Of a stretch of 29,587 bases of DNA, positions 14,166 to 29,587 are shown one piece after another. The stretch is taken from positions 42,501-72,087 of the forward strand of contig SEYY01000522.1 in assembly GCA_009176605.1 (NCBI GenBank), read 5' to 3'. The notes under the pieces were generated by a model. The model did no database searches. It saw only the letters and a list, made by a program, of their open reading frames with translations, and was not told the DNA's origin. The translations under genes and the position numbers were made by a program. The stretch's first letter is position 1, and every line of letters begins with the position of its first letter. The DNA comes from Armadillidium nasatum. Taxonomy: Eukaryota; Arthropoda; Malacostraca; Isopoda; Armadillidiidae.

Positions 14166-14956
14166 TTGAGCTGAAATTTTCAAAGTATGTGAATTTTTTC
14201 ACGAAGTTCTGAGTTGATTTCGAGCATTTTTTTGAGTCTATAACGGTTTGAAACTTATTTGGACCCAAAGTTGAAAAAAATGAATAACTGGGTCAAACCA
14301 CTGGTCCACATGAGCTGAAAATTTAACTGAATACCCTTGCCCCAATTTCTTGCATTGGTGGGAATAGATTTTTGATATCACGTCTAGAAAAAAAGTTATA
14401 AAAGAATTTTTTTGAAAAAAAATTGCAAAAATCGTACCCTTCTGGAGGAAAAAATTATTTAAAAAAAAAACGCTACCTACTATTTTTTTTATTTGTGAAT
14501 ATTGTTTAGAAGAGGAACAGGGCAACAATTATTTATTTAGTGCATTTTTAAATGCTCTTTGTTTGAAGCGAGATATAGCCTCTCAAACTTTGGGAATTTT
14601 TGAAATTTGGCCAAAAATGGACCTTTTTGAAGGCTATATCTCAAAACCAACGAATGTCATCGAATAAAGTACATAGAGGAATTTGTAGCCCCACCCCTCC
14701 TCTATACACACCAAAAATAGGAAATGTCATAGTTGTATTTTTTTTTAAAAAATTTTGTCTGAAAAGGTGATTTTTTTAGTTCAAAAAATTTTTTTTCTAT
14801 AAGTTGGTCAGTTTTTGGCTTATAACATTTTTTCTATAACTCTGGGAACAAAAGTCTATTAGAGACTTTTGTATCCCATTATAATTTTGAATAAATAGTC
14901 CAACTTTCAGCTCATTCTAAAAAGTGGTTTGGCACCGCCATTCATTAAAAAAGGGT

Positions 14957-14995
<39 letters not shown>

Positions 14996-15198
14996 TTTAA
15001 CCGTAATAGACTCGGAAAAACGCTAGAAATGGACTTTTCTTACCGGTAAAAAAATCTATATAACTGAAAGTTTCAGCAGAATCGGCTGAAAATTAAAAAA
15101 AAAAAAAAAAAAAATTTGTATAATTTGCCATTTTAACCCCGGCCGGCAACCCCGGTTTTCCCTGATTTTTAGCCGGGGCCGGGGCCGGGGCCCCGGTC

Positions 15199-15440
<242 letters not shown>

Positions 15441-15784
15441 GTGGGCATAAGCGCAAATAAAAGCGCAAAAGCACAATTTGCGCTTTGCGCGAAATTTCGA
15501 ACATGTGCACTTTTGCATTTTGCGCTTAACAACTTTTTTAAGAGAGCAAAAGCGCAAATTTGCGCTTTTGCAGAAATTTTTTGAAATTAGCGTTTACCAA
15601 TTTGCGCTTCGTCATTTTTCTTAAAAAAACAATTTTGGGCTTATATTTCAGTTTCTTATTTAATCAGCCAAATTTTATTACTCTTTCTGCTAATTAAAAG
15701 TTAATACTTAAACTATGAATGCCGATATATAAAAAAAATATCGATTTTAAAAATATCAAATTGTCCTCGATAATAAAAATATTG

Positions 15785-15785
<1 letters not shown>

Positions 15786-15876
<91 letters not shown>
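15786..15876. repeat. (TA)n inside the hAT element
   Basis: About 91 bp of TA; it separates the left subterminal region from the transposase remnant and probably marks an internal deletion. Confidence 0.95.
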
Positions 15877-15877
15877 G

Positions 15878-16697
<820 letters not shown>

Positions 16698-16950
16698 ATA
16701 AATAATAATAAATTCTTTCTCATTTTTTGTTATATATTTGCATCTTTCAAATAAAATTTAAAAATAAATAAAATTTAAAAAAAAATTCTATTTTTTTTTT
16801 TTTTTTTTTTTTGCTCTAAAATTTTGCTTTAAAAATTTTTTTTTATTTGCAGACATGTGCGCTTTTGCATTTGCGGACTAAATTTTTTGAAAAAATGTGC
16901 GCTTTTGCATTTGCATTTGCGCTCTAAAGTTTTAAAATTTGCGCGCCCAC

Positions 16951-17795
<845 letters not shown>

Positions 17796-17871
17796 TTAGA
17801 ATTTTGAGTAGAGGATACTGAATTCTGATAACAGACATGGAGGCATTCAATATAATAAAATAACTACTTAC

Positions 17872-18036
17872 CAGAGGAAAACGTATGAGATGGTAGGTGC
17901 TTAATATTTGATGTGCCGCCATGATGCTTAGGAATTAAAGTAACAGTTGGGCGTCCAAAAAGTCCAGTAGCTTTTTCTGATATTAAAAGACGAGTAATAG
18001 CAACACCTTTAGCTTCCAATTGTTTTAATGGCAGTT
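17872..18036 (-). CDS. IGHMBP2: IGHMBP2-like helicase, coding exon 2
   Basis: The minus strand encodes about 54 residues including [25 protein letters not shown] and LPSHTFSSG. These correspond to the KELQSRGVCLLKL, TGLYGRLLVTF and LPSNSFTSG blocks of the IGHMBP2 N-terminal beta-barrel region (domain 1B), which contacts nucleic acid in Upf1-like helicases. The donor is G|GTAAGT at 17871-17866. The acceptor is the AG at 18038-18037, directly against a (TA)n tract of about 100 bp that replaces the usual polypyrimidine tract. Read from this acceptor, the exon needs one base from the previous exon, but exon 1 ends in phase 0. A small exon or a corrected junction may therefore be missing. Confidence 0.85.
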
Positions 18037-18143
<107 letters not shown>

Positions 18144-18249
18144 GTATGGAATGTGATCCAGTTGTGACCACAAATCCATCTAGGTAATCAATTAATCCTA
18201 GACACTACATAAATAATGAAATTCAACCACAAGAAGGGATATCAAATCA

Positions 18250-18426
18250 GATGAATACAAACTTAGTTGCTTCATTAGCAGAAAGGAGAGCTTAGGTCAT
18301 TGTGCAAAATGCTGTTTGAGACATTGGCCCTATGAACCCTTCAGTACAAAACTATCTTGAAGCTATTAATAAGCATGTTAACAATCTTTGAAGCAGAAAA
18401 GCACAACTTATTAATAACTATTATTA
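18250..18426 (+). pseudogene. Possible decayed coding fragment, unidentified
   Basis: One plus frame reads NTNLVASLAERRA, VIVQNAV, DIGPMNPSVQNYLEAINKHVNNL and SRKAQLINNY, broken by TAG, TGA and TGA. The two TGA codons could be CpG-decayed CGA (Arg). The helical, low-complexity-free text looks coding, but I do not recognise a family, and a second frame is open over part of it. Confidence 0.2.
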
Positions 18427-20441
18427 TTAGTAAAATGTCATTTGTAAAATAATGAAGTTATCCTTTCTGGTGAAGGAGATTAGGTAGGTTAGGTAGTAGT
18501 CATGTTTTTCTTTAAAAAAAAAAAAGTTTTGGTTTTATAAATTTCAGATAGAATACTTTTGCTAAACATATTTTGTATCCAAGGTTTTTAAAGTCTTGAT
18601 TGTTAATCATCGATGAAGAATTTTTGAAAGACATGATATATTGGAAGTTATTCTAATATTTTAGTATACATTGGATTTGGAACATTGGAGGTAATCAAAT
18701 ATGTTTCAAATTGATTTTTTAATTTATTAGTTTGGTATGTTAATTTTATTAATTGTAAATTTAAATCATACACTAATTTCATATTTTGACGGAAAATGAA
18801 TTGTTAATCTTATATCCCAATGTTCTTTTACATTAGTCCCAAAAAAACTAAATCTGTGATCTTAAATACAGATTCATAAGCCTTGCCACATCACCAAGGT
18901 ATTGTAATTAATCAGTGTTAATTTATATGCATGTATATTAATATGAGAATATCTTTTAGGCTTCTAATGTGTGATTCTGAAATCCAGTAAATAAATCCAT
19001 TTAGAAAAGCGAAGCATTTGTCTCTGTTGGCATTTTGCCAGTTGTACCAACATATAAGGAAGTATTAATGCAATTATTGTTGGTTTTGTTAAGAAAAGTA
19101 ATACCAACAAGTTGGTAAGAACAATCATTAATGAAAATATTTAAATACTGATTTAAAAGAGAAATTACTTAATTAATGGTAGGGTTTCTGGAGATGATTT
19201 TGTAAATAACACACTATAATATTTAATAATAGTAATAATATTTTTCATGAGTTTCATAAATAATTTAGTCTCTGAATTGTTTTATTGCTCATAAGATGAG
19301 TGGTCCCTGAATTGAATCCTTCTGTATAAGACTTTTCACCCAATATGTGAACTTCATTTCCTTCTTCTATCTGGATCTCCTCCCTAAACCTATTTTTTGT
19401 ACTATATAGGATATTTCCTTCTAAACCTTCTCACTATATCGTTAACCTTTTCTATCAGGAATTTGTTTACTCCTGGTACTTTCTCTATCCCTCCCTTACA
19501 ATGGTTCAAGTACACTCCATGACTTGTGAATGAAGCATTCCTTAACGATCAGTTTCCAAAAGAGTAAAACTTTCTATGCAGAATAAAGGTAATTTTGGAA
19601 CTTACATCTCAGCTTTAAGTTACTGAAAGGTGAGATGGAAAGAATAGCTAAAAGGTAGAATAAAAAGGCAGACATTTAAAAAAAAATTCTGTGGTGATTT
19701 CACAATTTTTCTGGATCAAATAAATGTTTGCTTTACTCAGAGAAATTCCAAATTAATAACTGCGAATGACCATGGACAAAATATTCAAGTACCTTCAAAC
19801 GTTGAAACTTTTGAGGAGAGGAAAAAAGACTATGCAATAAAGTTGGCACAATTTCCACCCCCCCACCCCCCTGTGGCAAACAAAGTATCTGTAGTGGCTC
19901 AGCATTCTCTTTCATAAGCATAATATGTGTTGTTTTATTAATGGCTTATTATGAAGATGTATTATCTTTGGTATAACCCTTCATGCTTTTAGGTTCCTTA
20001 AAAATTAATTAAGATTTTGTTAAATAAAATTTATTATAGTTGAAATAATAATGCCATGCAGCATTCAAATCATCCAATAAGAGACAAGCTTCTCTTGTGA
20101 CATAACATGCCTTCAATAACACAGGGATTAGGGAGAGGCAGTTCGGCATCAGACATAGCTGCCACAGGATTTATTCTGTGATATCAAGTTGAATGTTAAA
20201 ACATCATTTAATTAGCTTTTTATTATTATTAATAAAACATCAACATTAGAAAAGTAAATAAAAGTAAAAATGGTAAGGAGAGTCACGGTGCTTGTAAGAC
20301 AAATATTAAAGAAGAAATAATCCTTATTGGTGGTTAAATCATTTGTGTATTTGTAATTAGATTAAGGAATAAAGCTTAAAAGCAAAGCAAAGCTAAGCTG
20401 TTTGAGACAATTTCTCCTTTAAAAACTGCACTCCTAATGGA
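18427..20441. other. IGHMBP2 intron 1, nothing recognised
   Basis: Two kilobases of AT-rich intron. There are no open readings with motifs, no RNA gene and no clear repeat ends. A C-rich patch (CCCCCCCACCCCCC) sits near 19858-19871. Confidence 0.5.
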
Positions 20442-21314
<873 letters not shown>

Positions 21315-21316
21315 AG

Positions 21317-22794
21317 CAGGGTAAAATTAACCAAATTTTCAAAAATTCCTACTTTCAGAAGGTACGAAAAATCAGGATTACATATTACTATATGCATTTT
21401 TATTTTTTTTTTGAGAAATATGAATTTTTCTGAATATTTTAAATATGAAAAAGTATATGGAAATTTGAAAATTATTTTTTAAAAAAAATTTTTTAAATTA
21501 TATACAAAAAAATGAAACTGGGAAAACTAACCAGTATTTAAAAATGGCTATTCCATAGTGTTTTTTATTAATATGAATGGATAAGAATTGTATTATAGAT
21601 TATCTAGAAATAATTTGAAGAAAAAAAATGGGTTTCAAGACGTGTTTGAAGTTTGAACAGATGTATGGTAGTAAAATTTATGCAAATTTTTCAGCATATT
21701 CTCTTTGTCAAAATGACTTGATAATTGGGCAATAGATAGTTAAATCATCGATATTCATTTTATTATACTTAAAAATTTTCATGGGTACCCAAAAAAGTTG
21801 AATTACCATTAATATCCAGTAATCATGAAACATCATTTTTTTTCTAAAAAAATATATTTGGCCATAACTTTCTTTTCTACTTATGATGATTCATGAAATT
21901 TTCAGAGGTTGTATAATTCAGTGAGGTACACCTTTTATATTTAGATCAATTTTTTGTATACACAACGATTTTGACACTATGTACATGCACAGGGAGTTTT
22001 TAAAAAAATTAACCATGCACAGTGCCAAAATGGTTGTAAAAAAATTTTTTCAAAATAAAAAATGTGTAACTTGCCTAACTGTACGATCTCTGAAACAAAA
22101 TAGTTGAGTATACAAAAAATCTTTCTAAATAAAAAGTGTGCATCTCACCCAACTGTAACAACCTTCATAAAAAAATTTATACTCATCATTTTGGTGCTGT
22201 GCATGGGAATTTTTTTTTTTTTACAAATTCCATGCACAGCAAACAAAATGGTTGATAAAAAAAAAAAACCTTGCAGAGGTTGTACAGTTGGGCAAGATAC
22301 ACATTTTTTATTTAGAAAAAATTTTTGTATATTCAATCATTTTTGCTGCTGTGCATCGGAAAAGTTTAAAATAATTTCCTGTGCATGTATCTCACGCAAC
22401 ATTATAACCTCTGAAAATTTCACATAAATCAGCAAAATAGTAAAAAAGTTACCGCAAATTTTTTTGATTACTTTTATATTACATTTTCATTATTTTAAAT
22501 GAAAACACTTACCCTTCATGTTCAAATCTTTTAAGCTTGATGGTTACATTCAATATATTTTTTTAGGGACAGACCTTATAAAATTTTTTGAATTTTGTCA
22601 AAAAAATCTAACCAAAATAGGGGGAAATTTTTTTTGTTATTGTTGTCATTTATTAAACTACTTTTATACAAAACTTTGAAATATGAAGACTTTTTTATCA
22701 AAAAAAATCAAAATCAAGAATATAAAATGTTTCTTTCATAAAAAAAATTTTTTTTTATTAAAATTTACTTTTGAGGGTGGTTAATTTTACCCTG
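21317..22794. mobile_element. Foldback-like DNA element with perfect 17-bp TIRs
   Basis: CAGGGTAAAATTAACCA at 21317-21333 is matched exactly, inverted, at 22778-22794. Between them lies non-coding AT-rich DNA in which a unit of about 90 bp recurs in both orientations: forward near 21905-22000 and 22268-22358, reverse near 22005-22095, 22098-22175 and 22375-22450. Each unit carries GAGGTTGTA-CAGTTGGGCAAG and TGCTGTGCATGG words. A near-perfect palindrome at 22195-22212/22225-22241 forms the tightest hairpin. The CAGGG start resembles hAT ends, but I see no 8-bp target duplication. The superfamily is therefore open. Confidence 0.8.
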
Positions 22795-22819
22795 TGAGTT
22801 AGCTTTACTCTGTTTTATG

Positions 22820-23894
<1,075 letters not shown>

Positions 23895-24014
23895 TTGGCT
23901 TGTAGAAGATTCTACTTCTGCCAACCTTTCTAGCTCTAGTAATTCTTTTTGTCTAAAAATCCAAGAAGTCCTATCATTCCTATTTTCACTTTTATAATCA
24001 GTACTAAGTGACAT
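23895..24014 (-). CDS. IGHMBP2: IGHMBP2-like helicase, coding exon 1
   Basis: A 120-bp exon (40 codons) starts at ATG 24014-24012 and ends at a strong donor, CAA|GTAAGT. Its last third reads QKELLELERLAEVE, which matches the N-terminal LLELERDAEVE stretch of animal IGHMBP2 proteins. The first 20 residues are not conserved. The frame is open upstream of the ATG for at least a dozen codons, and a TTTCAG acceptor-like site lies about 40 bp upstream, so a 5' UTR intron is possible. The exon ends in phase 0, which does not match the visible acceptor of the next exon. Identification rests on the LELER-AEVE block and on collinearity with the downstream exons. Confidence 0.75.
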
Positions 24015-24346
24015 TTTAAGAACTATTTTATTGGTAAATAGTTGAATAGCTGAAAGAATATAAGGGCAAATAATTAATAAATTTCCTCTGCAGATTTTGC
24101 AAAATTAAATTTTAAATATTTTGAGATTTTCCTTTATAATATAAATATAAGAAAAGGCCCCTGCCCCTTCCAATGATATGCATCTATAACTAAAAAATGT
24201 ATCATTTATATTTGGGTAATTGGGATGCTAAATTATAATTACACTGCAAAGTTTAGGGGGCTAGATGCCACAATGTAAAAGGGAATTCTTGGGAGGTTTT
24301 GTCTTCTACATTAAATTATTTGACTGAAATTTATATGTTATGCTGT

Positions 24347-24378
<32 letters not shown>

Positions 24379-24387
24379 CATATCAAT

Positions 24388-24740
<353 letters not shown>

Positions 24741-25129
24741 AAAATTTTTTTTTTTAAATCGTAGTCATTAACATGAAAAATTATGCTATTGAGATACATT
24801 CCTAAATTCTGAATTATTGTAAACAATATAGTAAAATATACAAGAATTTAATTAAGGTAAATAGTGAATTAAAAGTACTGTATTTGAAAATTTTAAGTTT
24901 CTATTAATTTTGTAAGCCTTTTTTAATTCTCTATTCTCAAGTGTAAATACTAAAAGCCTAATTCTAGTTATTGTGACATTTCACAAATATTATTAAAGTT
25001 TCAAAATTTTAATCAATCAATCAATATGTCTGGGCATAGTTGCATCAGTTTAATCTTCAAATTACTCAAAAATTTCTTATCTATCTTTAAGAATATTTCA
25101 AATATATATCCCATCTATAATCTGTGGCT
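24741..25129. other. Upstream of IGHMBP2, nothing recognised
   Basis: AT-rich sequence upstream of the first coding exon. I cannot point to a promoter or TATA box with confidence. Confidence 0.4.
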
Positions 25130-25815
25130 AATAGTTCTCCTGAAGAGGCAAATCTTTTCAGCCTCCTTTCTTCAACTACTTCCATCCTGAACAATTCTTG
25201 CATCCTTCTGTGTCTTCCTCTCAGGCTGTGTCCCATGTCTCTACGTAAGATTACAAATGATCGGGTAAGATCCTGATGTCTAAGGCTAGTGGCCCATATG
25301 GCATTCCGCTTAGAGCTCTGAGAGAGTATGATTTTGAGCTATCGCCCATCCTCATTCAACTCGACTCTCTGTTTGCCAATATTAATAGATTTCCTAAATT
25401 CTAGAAGCATGCATTTATTGAGCCAATCCCAAAGAGGAGTTACCTTTCTGATCTTTCAAACCATTGTCCTATAGCTTTTACTTGTACTGTCTACAATCTT
25501 TGAAACTCTCCTCAACTCACATTTTCTGGATTTAGAGTCTCATTTCCTTCTCTCTAATTATCAGTATGACTTTCAGCAATTGAGGTTAAATTGCGACATA
25601 CTTTTCTATCTTCTGATTTGTGCATTCTGCTATTAGGGACAATGGGTAGCCCTGAGTGGTGGAGCTCAAAGATATTCATGGCTTCAGACAGAGTATGGAC
25701 AGGATATGGTACAAGTCATTACTTTCTAAGCTCCCTTCCAATTTCCTGTTTCTATTTGCCTACTCATATCTAGTTTTATCTCAGATTAATCCATATCAGC
25801 ACTTGTTTGATAAAA

Positions 25816-26045
25816 TTTGATTAAGATTTCTATTTTTCGGGTATTTTAGTTTGACAATATAGAGAAGTACTAAAGCTTTAAATATTGTTTACTAAGATTA
25901 ATCAACGTTTTGAGGAAATTTCACTATCCTCATCTTTAGGAACAAACAAAATGGAAATCAACAATTAGCACTATAACAGCATAGTAAACTATTCTCAACA
26001 AAGTTGAAAGCAAATAAGAGAGAAAAGTGAGAAAAAAAAGGAAAA
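25816..26045. mobile_element. Unknown ~230-bp insert in the RT pseudogene
   Basis: Placed by comparison with the related RT at 1355-2350, where the two flanking blocks are adjacent. It contains TCAACGTTTTGAGG and CACTATCCTCATC. The tail is A-rich (about 26025-26055). Its type is not determined. Confidence 0.4.
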
Positions 26046-26433
26046 ACAAAAACATGGTTAATGTAATTAATGTAGTGTCCTCTTACTCCTTTCCTATTAA
26101 TTGTGGTGTATCTCAGGGTCCTGTTTTACCTCCAACCTTATTCTTACTTTTCATCAATGACCTCAGCTCAGCTGCACTTTCAACTTTGTTCATTCTTTTG
26201 CCTCTGAGTCATGTCTCCATTCTACCATCATAATCACTATTCACTTTTGCATCTAGAGTAAATTCTCAACCTTTTTCTTATTATTTCTGATCTCGATATG
26301 AATTCCTTGTGGAGTTGCCTCAACTTTATGAAATTCAACTTTTTAAAAACTTGAACTACTTAGCATCTATTTCTCAACACCTTCCAACTCTCATATCTCC
26401 ATCAATGCCTCTTCCCTGTTACCCATGAATATG

Positions 26434-27088
26434 GACTGACTGGGGCCCCAGCCTTGGCCATTTTTAAAAGCCCTGCCTAATAATCAGGGAAACAGGGGTT
26501 TACCTGCCAGGGTTAATTGCATATTATACTTATTAATGGTGGATTAAATCAAACAAAATATAAGAAAATTAAGATTTTAATACCATTATTTCTTTGTTAA
26601 ATAAATGTGTGGGTCAAAATCAATGCAACATAAAAGAGGAAACAAACATTCATTCGCTTAAATCACTATTCACTAACAGAATCTTCTTGAACATTTACAT
26701 CACAAGTTTTAGAATTTAGGGGAGTGAAATGTTCAGGGACAGAGGGTAGTGATAATTTTATGCATTATATTTTTTCAAACTTTAACTTAGGGTCTTATGT
26801 AAATCTGTTGAATCACTTATAAATCAAAAATATTTTTCCAAAATATTTGTAGTTTTTTCAAACTTTTATTATACAAAATCTGTAATTTTCTTAATTTTTT
26901 TTCTGAAAAAAATGCATATAATCATTAATTTAAGTGAATGGTGACTATTCTACTCCTTCCTAATAATTAAATTAATCTCAATTAAAATTATATCTAATTT
27001 TTTTAATCTAAAATTTCAGTGCTTTTTGGCCTCTTTACAAATTTTAGATAGCCCTAGCAAAATTCTAACCCCAGTCAGTCCCTACCTG
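26434..27088 (-). mobile_element. BED-finger hAT-like transposon, copy 3 (deleted)
   Basis: A 655-bp internally deleted, older copy. It shares the GACTGACTGGGGCCCC left end and the CCCCAGTCAGTCCCTACCTG right end, the TCAGTGCTTTT-GCCTCTTTACAAATTTTAG block and the TGCATATAATCATTAATTT block with copies 1 and 2. TGAATATG flanks it on both sides (26426-26433 and 27089-27096), an exact 8-bp target duplication, as expected of hAT. The host RT frame reads through cleanly when it is removed. C-to-T and G-to-A changes at GACC/CCGG show age. Confidence 0.88.
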
Positions 27089-27239
27089 TGAATATGAGCA
27101 TCCTTGGTCTGAACATACACAATAAATTGTCTTGAAAATCTCATTTCAGTGTTACAAAAATGGCTTCAAGGGAACTTGAAAGTTCTATTAAGATTGTGGG
27201 ATTTTCTTCTTTTGAACTGTTATTTTATTTTAGCTTTTA

Positions 27240-29145
27240 TAAATTTAAAAGCAAGGAAAGAAATTGGCCCAATAAAATTGATGGGAATTTAGTAAGTTGA
27301 GATAAGGATTGGTTAATATTTTCAATGCTTTTTTTGCATCAGTGTTTACTGAGGAAAGTTGGATAGCAGTTTAGAGAGTAATAGTTCTAGTATACATGTA
27401 ATAAATGGTGTACAAATTTCAAGTGAGTTAAATGAAATCGCATCCTTACTAGAAGATATTGACCCAAATAAGCTGCGGTCCGGATGGTGTGTATGGAAGA
27501 TTTAAAAGAGGGGAGTACATATTGCAAAGGCACGTATTTGCTTTTTAATGATCTATGCTTTGGAGAGGTACCTGAGGACTGGAAACGGCATATGTAGTGC
27601 ATATTTAAAAAGGTAGTAAGAAGATTTAGGAACTATAGGCCAGTTAGTTTATCTCTGGTTGTGAAAATTTTGAAAAGTTACTGAAAAGTCATATAGAGAA
27701 CATTTAATGATAACAAGATACTTATAACTCCCAGCATGGCTTTAGAAAAGGTAGATCATGTCAGACAAAATCTACTAGAATTTATGGAATATATTACTGA
27801 ATGTATAGACAGGGGTATCCAGTTGATGTCATATATTTAACTTAGCAAGGCTTTTGATAAGGTACCCATGTAGGCTGATGCAAAAGTTGTCACATTGTGG
27901 TATAGATGAATGGTACAAATTGGATTAAAGAGTGGTTAAAAAAAGAAGGCATGTGTATTACTTAATGGTAATAAGTCATTATGGGAAACGGTGAAGAGTG
28001 GGGTACCACAAGGTTCTGTGCTGGGACCACTTTTGTTCCTTATATATATAAATATTTAGACAAATGTCTTAAGCAAGGTTTCTAAGTTGCAGATGGTCCA
28101 AAGTGTTACCTCAGTAGGAATAATGATATATGCATAAAGTTTCAATGATCTAGAGACTTCTTGGTTGGACAGAGAGATGGCAAATGAACTTTAATAGTAA
28201 AAAATGTAAAGTTCTTCATGTAGGTTACTCAAATGAAGGATTTAATTATGAAATGAATGGGGAGTGGCTTGAGACTGTAACCAAGAAAAGGATTTAGGTG
28301 TGATAATTAGCAGTAATCTGAAGGTGGGTGATCAATGTTTGGAAGCAAGGAATAAAGCTAATAAGATGTTAGGTATAATTAATCAATGTAGTTTACAAGA
28401 GCAAAGAGGTTATAAGCAAACTATATAATAGCTATGTCAGGCAATTGAGTATTGTGCACAAGTTTGGGTCCTCATTTAAGAAAAGACATAGATATGCTGG
28501 AGAGAGTACAACGTCGAGCAACAAGGATGATTTCTGGCTTTGAAAATAAGAGCTATGAAGAGAGGTTGAAGAAGTTAGGAATGTTCTCAGTTGAAAGGAG
28601 ATTTCTCAAGGGGATATGATACAAGTTTACAAAATATTTGCATCTGACATAATACAGAGATTGAAAATACTTAATAGTGGACCATGGAAGAGTAACTAGA
28701 GGACAATAAGAAAATTAAAAGAAGCCATGCCATCTCGATCTAGAAAATACTCTTTCAGTAATAGAGTTGTTAAGTTTGGAATGATTGCCACAAGAGATTG
28801 TTGACTGTGATTCTCTTCAAAATTTAAAAGGGGCTAGATAGATATATGGATGGTTTAGGTATTAGTAGGTAATTGACTAAGCCAAATGGGGTATATATGA
28901 ATTTTTAACAACAGATCAACCTATGACTAAGCCTAACGCATTTTTGTAGTGGTGATGGTTCATTGAGTATTGCATGTGTAATGGGGTTAGTTTTACTTTA
29001 TCTATGCATGACTATGCAAGAATGAACTGATAACTAGATGGATAGACCTAGTCTTTTTGCATGTATTAATATTATTTGTTTGGACTGGGACAGTCTCATA
29101 GGCCCTTGTGGCTTCTAACTGTCTCTATTTTCCTATGTTCCTATG
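27240..29145 (+). pseudogene. CR1/L2-like non-LTR retrotransposon, RT pseudogene
   Basis: Degenerate plus-strand RT. Visible blocks: IGPIKIDGNLVS and FASVFTEES, CGPDGVYGRF, VPEDWKR, RNYRPVSLSL, QHGFRKGRSCQTKS, LSKAFDKVP (27841-27867), [15 protein letters not shown] (27998 on), ADGPK where FADDTK is expected (28089-28103, second Asp changed to Gly), NFNSKKCKVLHVGY, DLGVIISSNLKVG and ERVQRRATRMISGF. Frame changes are frequent. The 3' end has the TTCCTATGTTCCTATG terminal repeats (29130-29145) typical of CR1-type elements. The endonuclease is missing, so the copy is 5'-truncated. Confidence 0.88.
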
Positions 29146-29587
29146 AATTAAATAAGAAATTTCAATCACAGGAAAGCCTACATACAAACTGTAATTTTAT
29201 GAATTAATAAAAGTTTTCTGCAAATTTAATATACTTTAGGCCTCCAACTGACATTAACTTAGACCCAAAGCAACACTGGCTTAGTGTTTCTGCACAACTA
29301 TCATGGTAAAATTAAACTTTAGGTGACCACTAAATTTTTTAAACTACATTAGTATAGTAATGAAAAATGAATTATGGTGAAAGGGTGGAGCAAATATTGA
29401 CATTTAATAATATAAATTAACATTTTATTAAACTCAACAGTGACTAAGTTATAAGGGTAGTGGACAATGCGGCGTATCCCACTTGATTTTGCTGAAATAT
29501 TTTTTTTTGTTTTTTGAGAGCGGACCTCACCGATGAAGGGATATACTTGATAAGCCGTCCTTCCAGGCCATAGACTTTAACTAGTAG
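29146..29587. other. Right-edge sequence, nothing recognised
   Basis: AT-rich non-coding sequence; the last 120 bases are a little richer in GC but show no motif that I recognise. Confidence 0.5.

Larger units (their letters stand above)
25130..27240 (+). pseudogene. Non-LTR RT pseudogene, split by two insertions
   Basis: Decayed plus-strand RT. ASGPYGIPLRALREYDFELS (from about 25288) is the fingers block; SDLSNHCPIAFTCTV and DRVWTGYGT (motif A area) follow. SFISD-SISALV ends near 25815, and after a 230-bp insert YSFPINCGVSQGPVLPPTLFLLFIND (motif B) resumes. ISDLDMNSLW and NSFM-like remnants lead to PMN, then a BED transposon, then MSILGLNIHNKLS. Stops and frame changes are frequent. The blocks match those of the minus-strand RT at 1355-2350, so both are likely members of one family. 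Confidence 0.8.

Noticed and set aside
14238..14528. Minus-strand open frame within BED copy 2
   Set aside because: It lies in the non-coding part of the transposon, has no motif, and is not preserved as a frame in copy 1.
22104..22427. Open frames within the foldback element
   Set aside because: Frames on both strands arise from the inverted 90-bp units; they have no recognisable protein motif.

Overview
The window is AT-rich nuclear DNA from an animal, most likely a crustacean. It holds a spliced protein gene with GT-AG introns, several clades of non-LTR retrotransposon resembling those of decapods and other malacostracans, hAT DNA transposons, and more than twenty (TA)n microsatellite tracts. 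No bacterial features are present. The order of crustacean is inferred from the style of the retroelements, not proven.

The only host gene I can identify is a partial IGHMBP2 (SMUBP-2) orthologue, an SF1B Upf1-like helicase, on the minus strand. Six coding exons are visible: 24014-23895, 18036-17872, 7575-7403, 7073-6905, 6013-5871 and 3308-3160. They encode about the first 300 residues, through Walker A and motif Ia. The rest of the helicase core and the R3H and AN1 domains lie beyond the left edge. Everything from 3.3 to 23.9 kb that is not exon is therefore intron of this gene.

The introns and left flank are filled with mobile elements. From left to right: a non-LTR reverse transcriptase C-terminus (+, 608-1228) facing another decayed RT (-, 1355-2350) across a shared (TA)n; a tRNA-like sequence (3443-3528); a 1.8-kb BED-finger hAT-like element (-, 3662-5447); a long APE-type non-LTR element (+, 8063 to an assembly gap at 11645) with a 2A ribosome-skipping motif, a PHD-like finger, AP endonuclease, RT and a CCHC knuckle; two small GATACC-rich MITEs; a second BED element in inverted orientation (+, 13439-15201); a 1.52-kb hAT with transposase remnants (15436-16955); and a 1.48-kb foldback-like element with perfect 17-bp terminal inverted repeats (21317-22794).

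Upstream of the first IGHMBP2 coding exon is a nested graveyard: an RT pseudogene (25130-27240) split by an unknown 230-bp insert and by a third BED element (26434-27088) with a perfect 8-bp target duplication, then a CR1/L2-like RT pseudogene (27240-29145).

Three themes recur. Transposon ends and (TA)n tracts coincide far more often than expected. Several hAT-type ends consist of one short word repeated many times. The coding strand of the 2A element is almost free of G. No mobile element here is intact; most carry frameshifts or stops.
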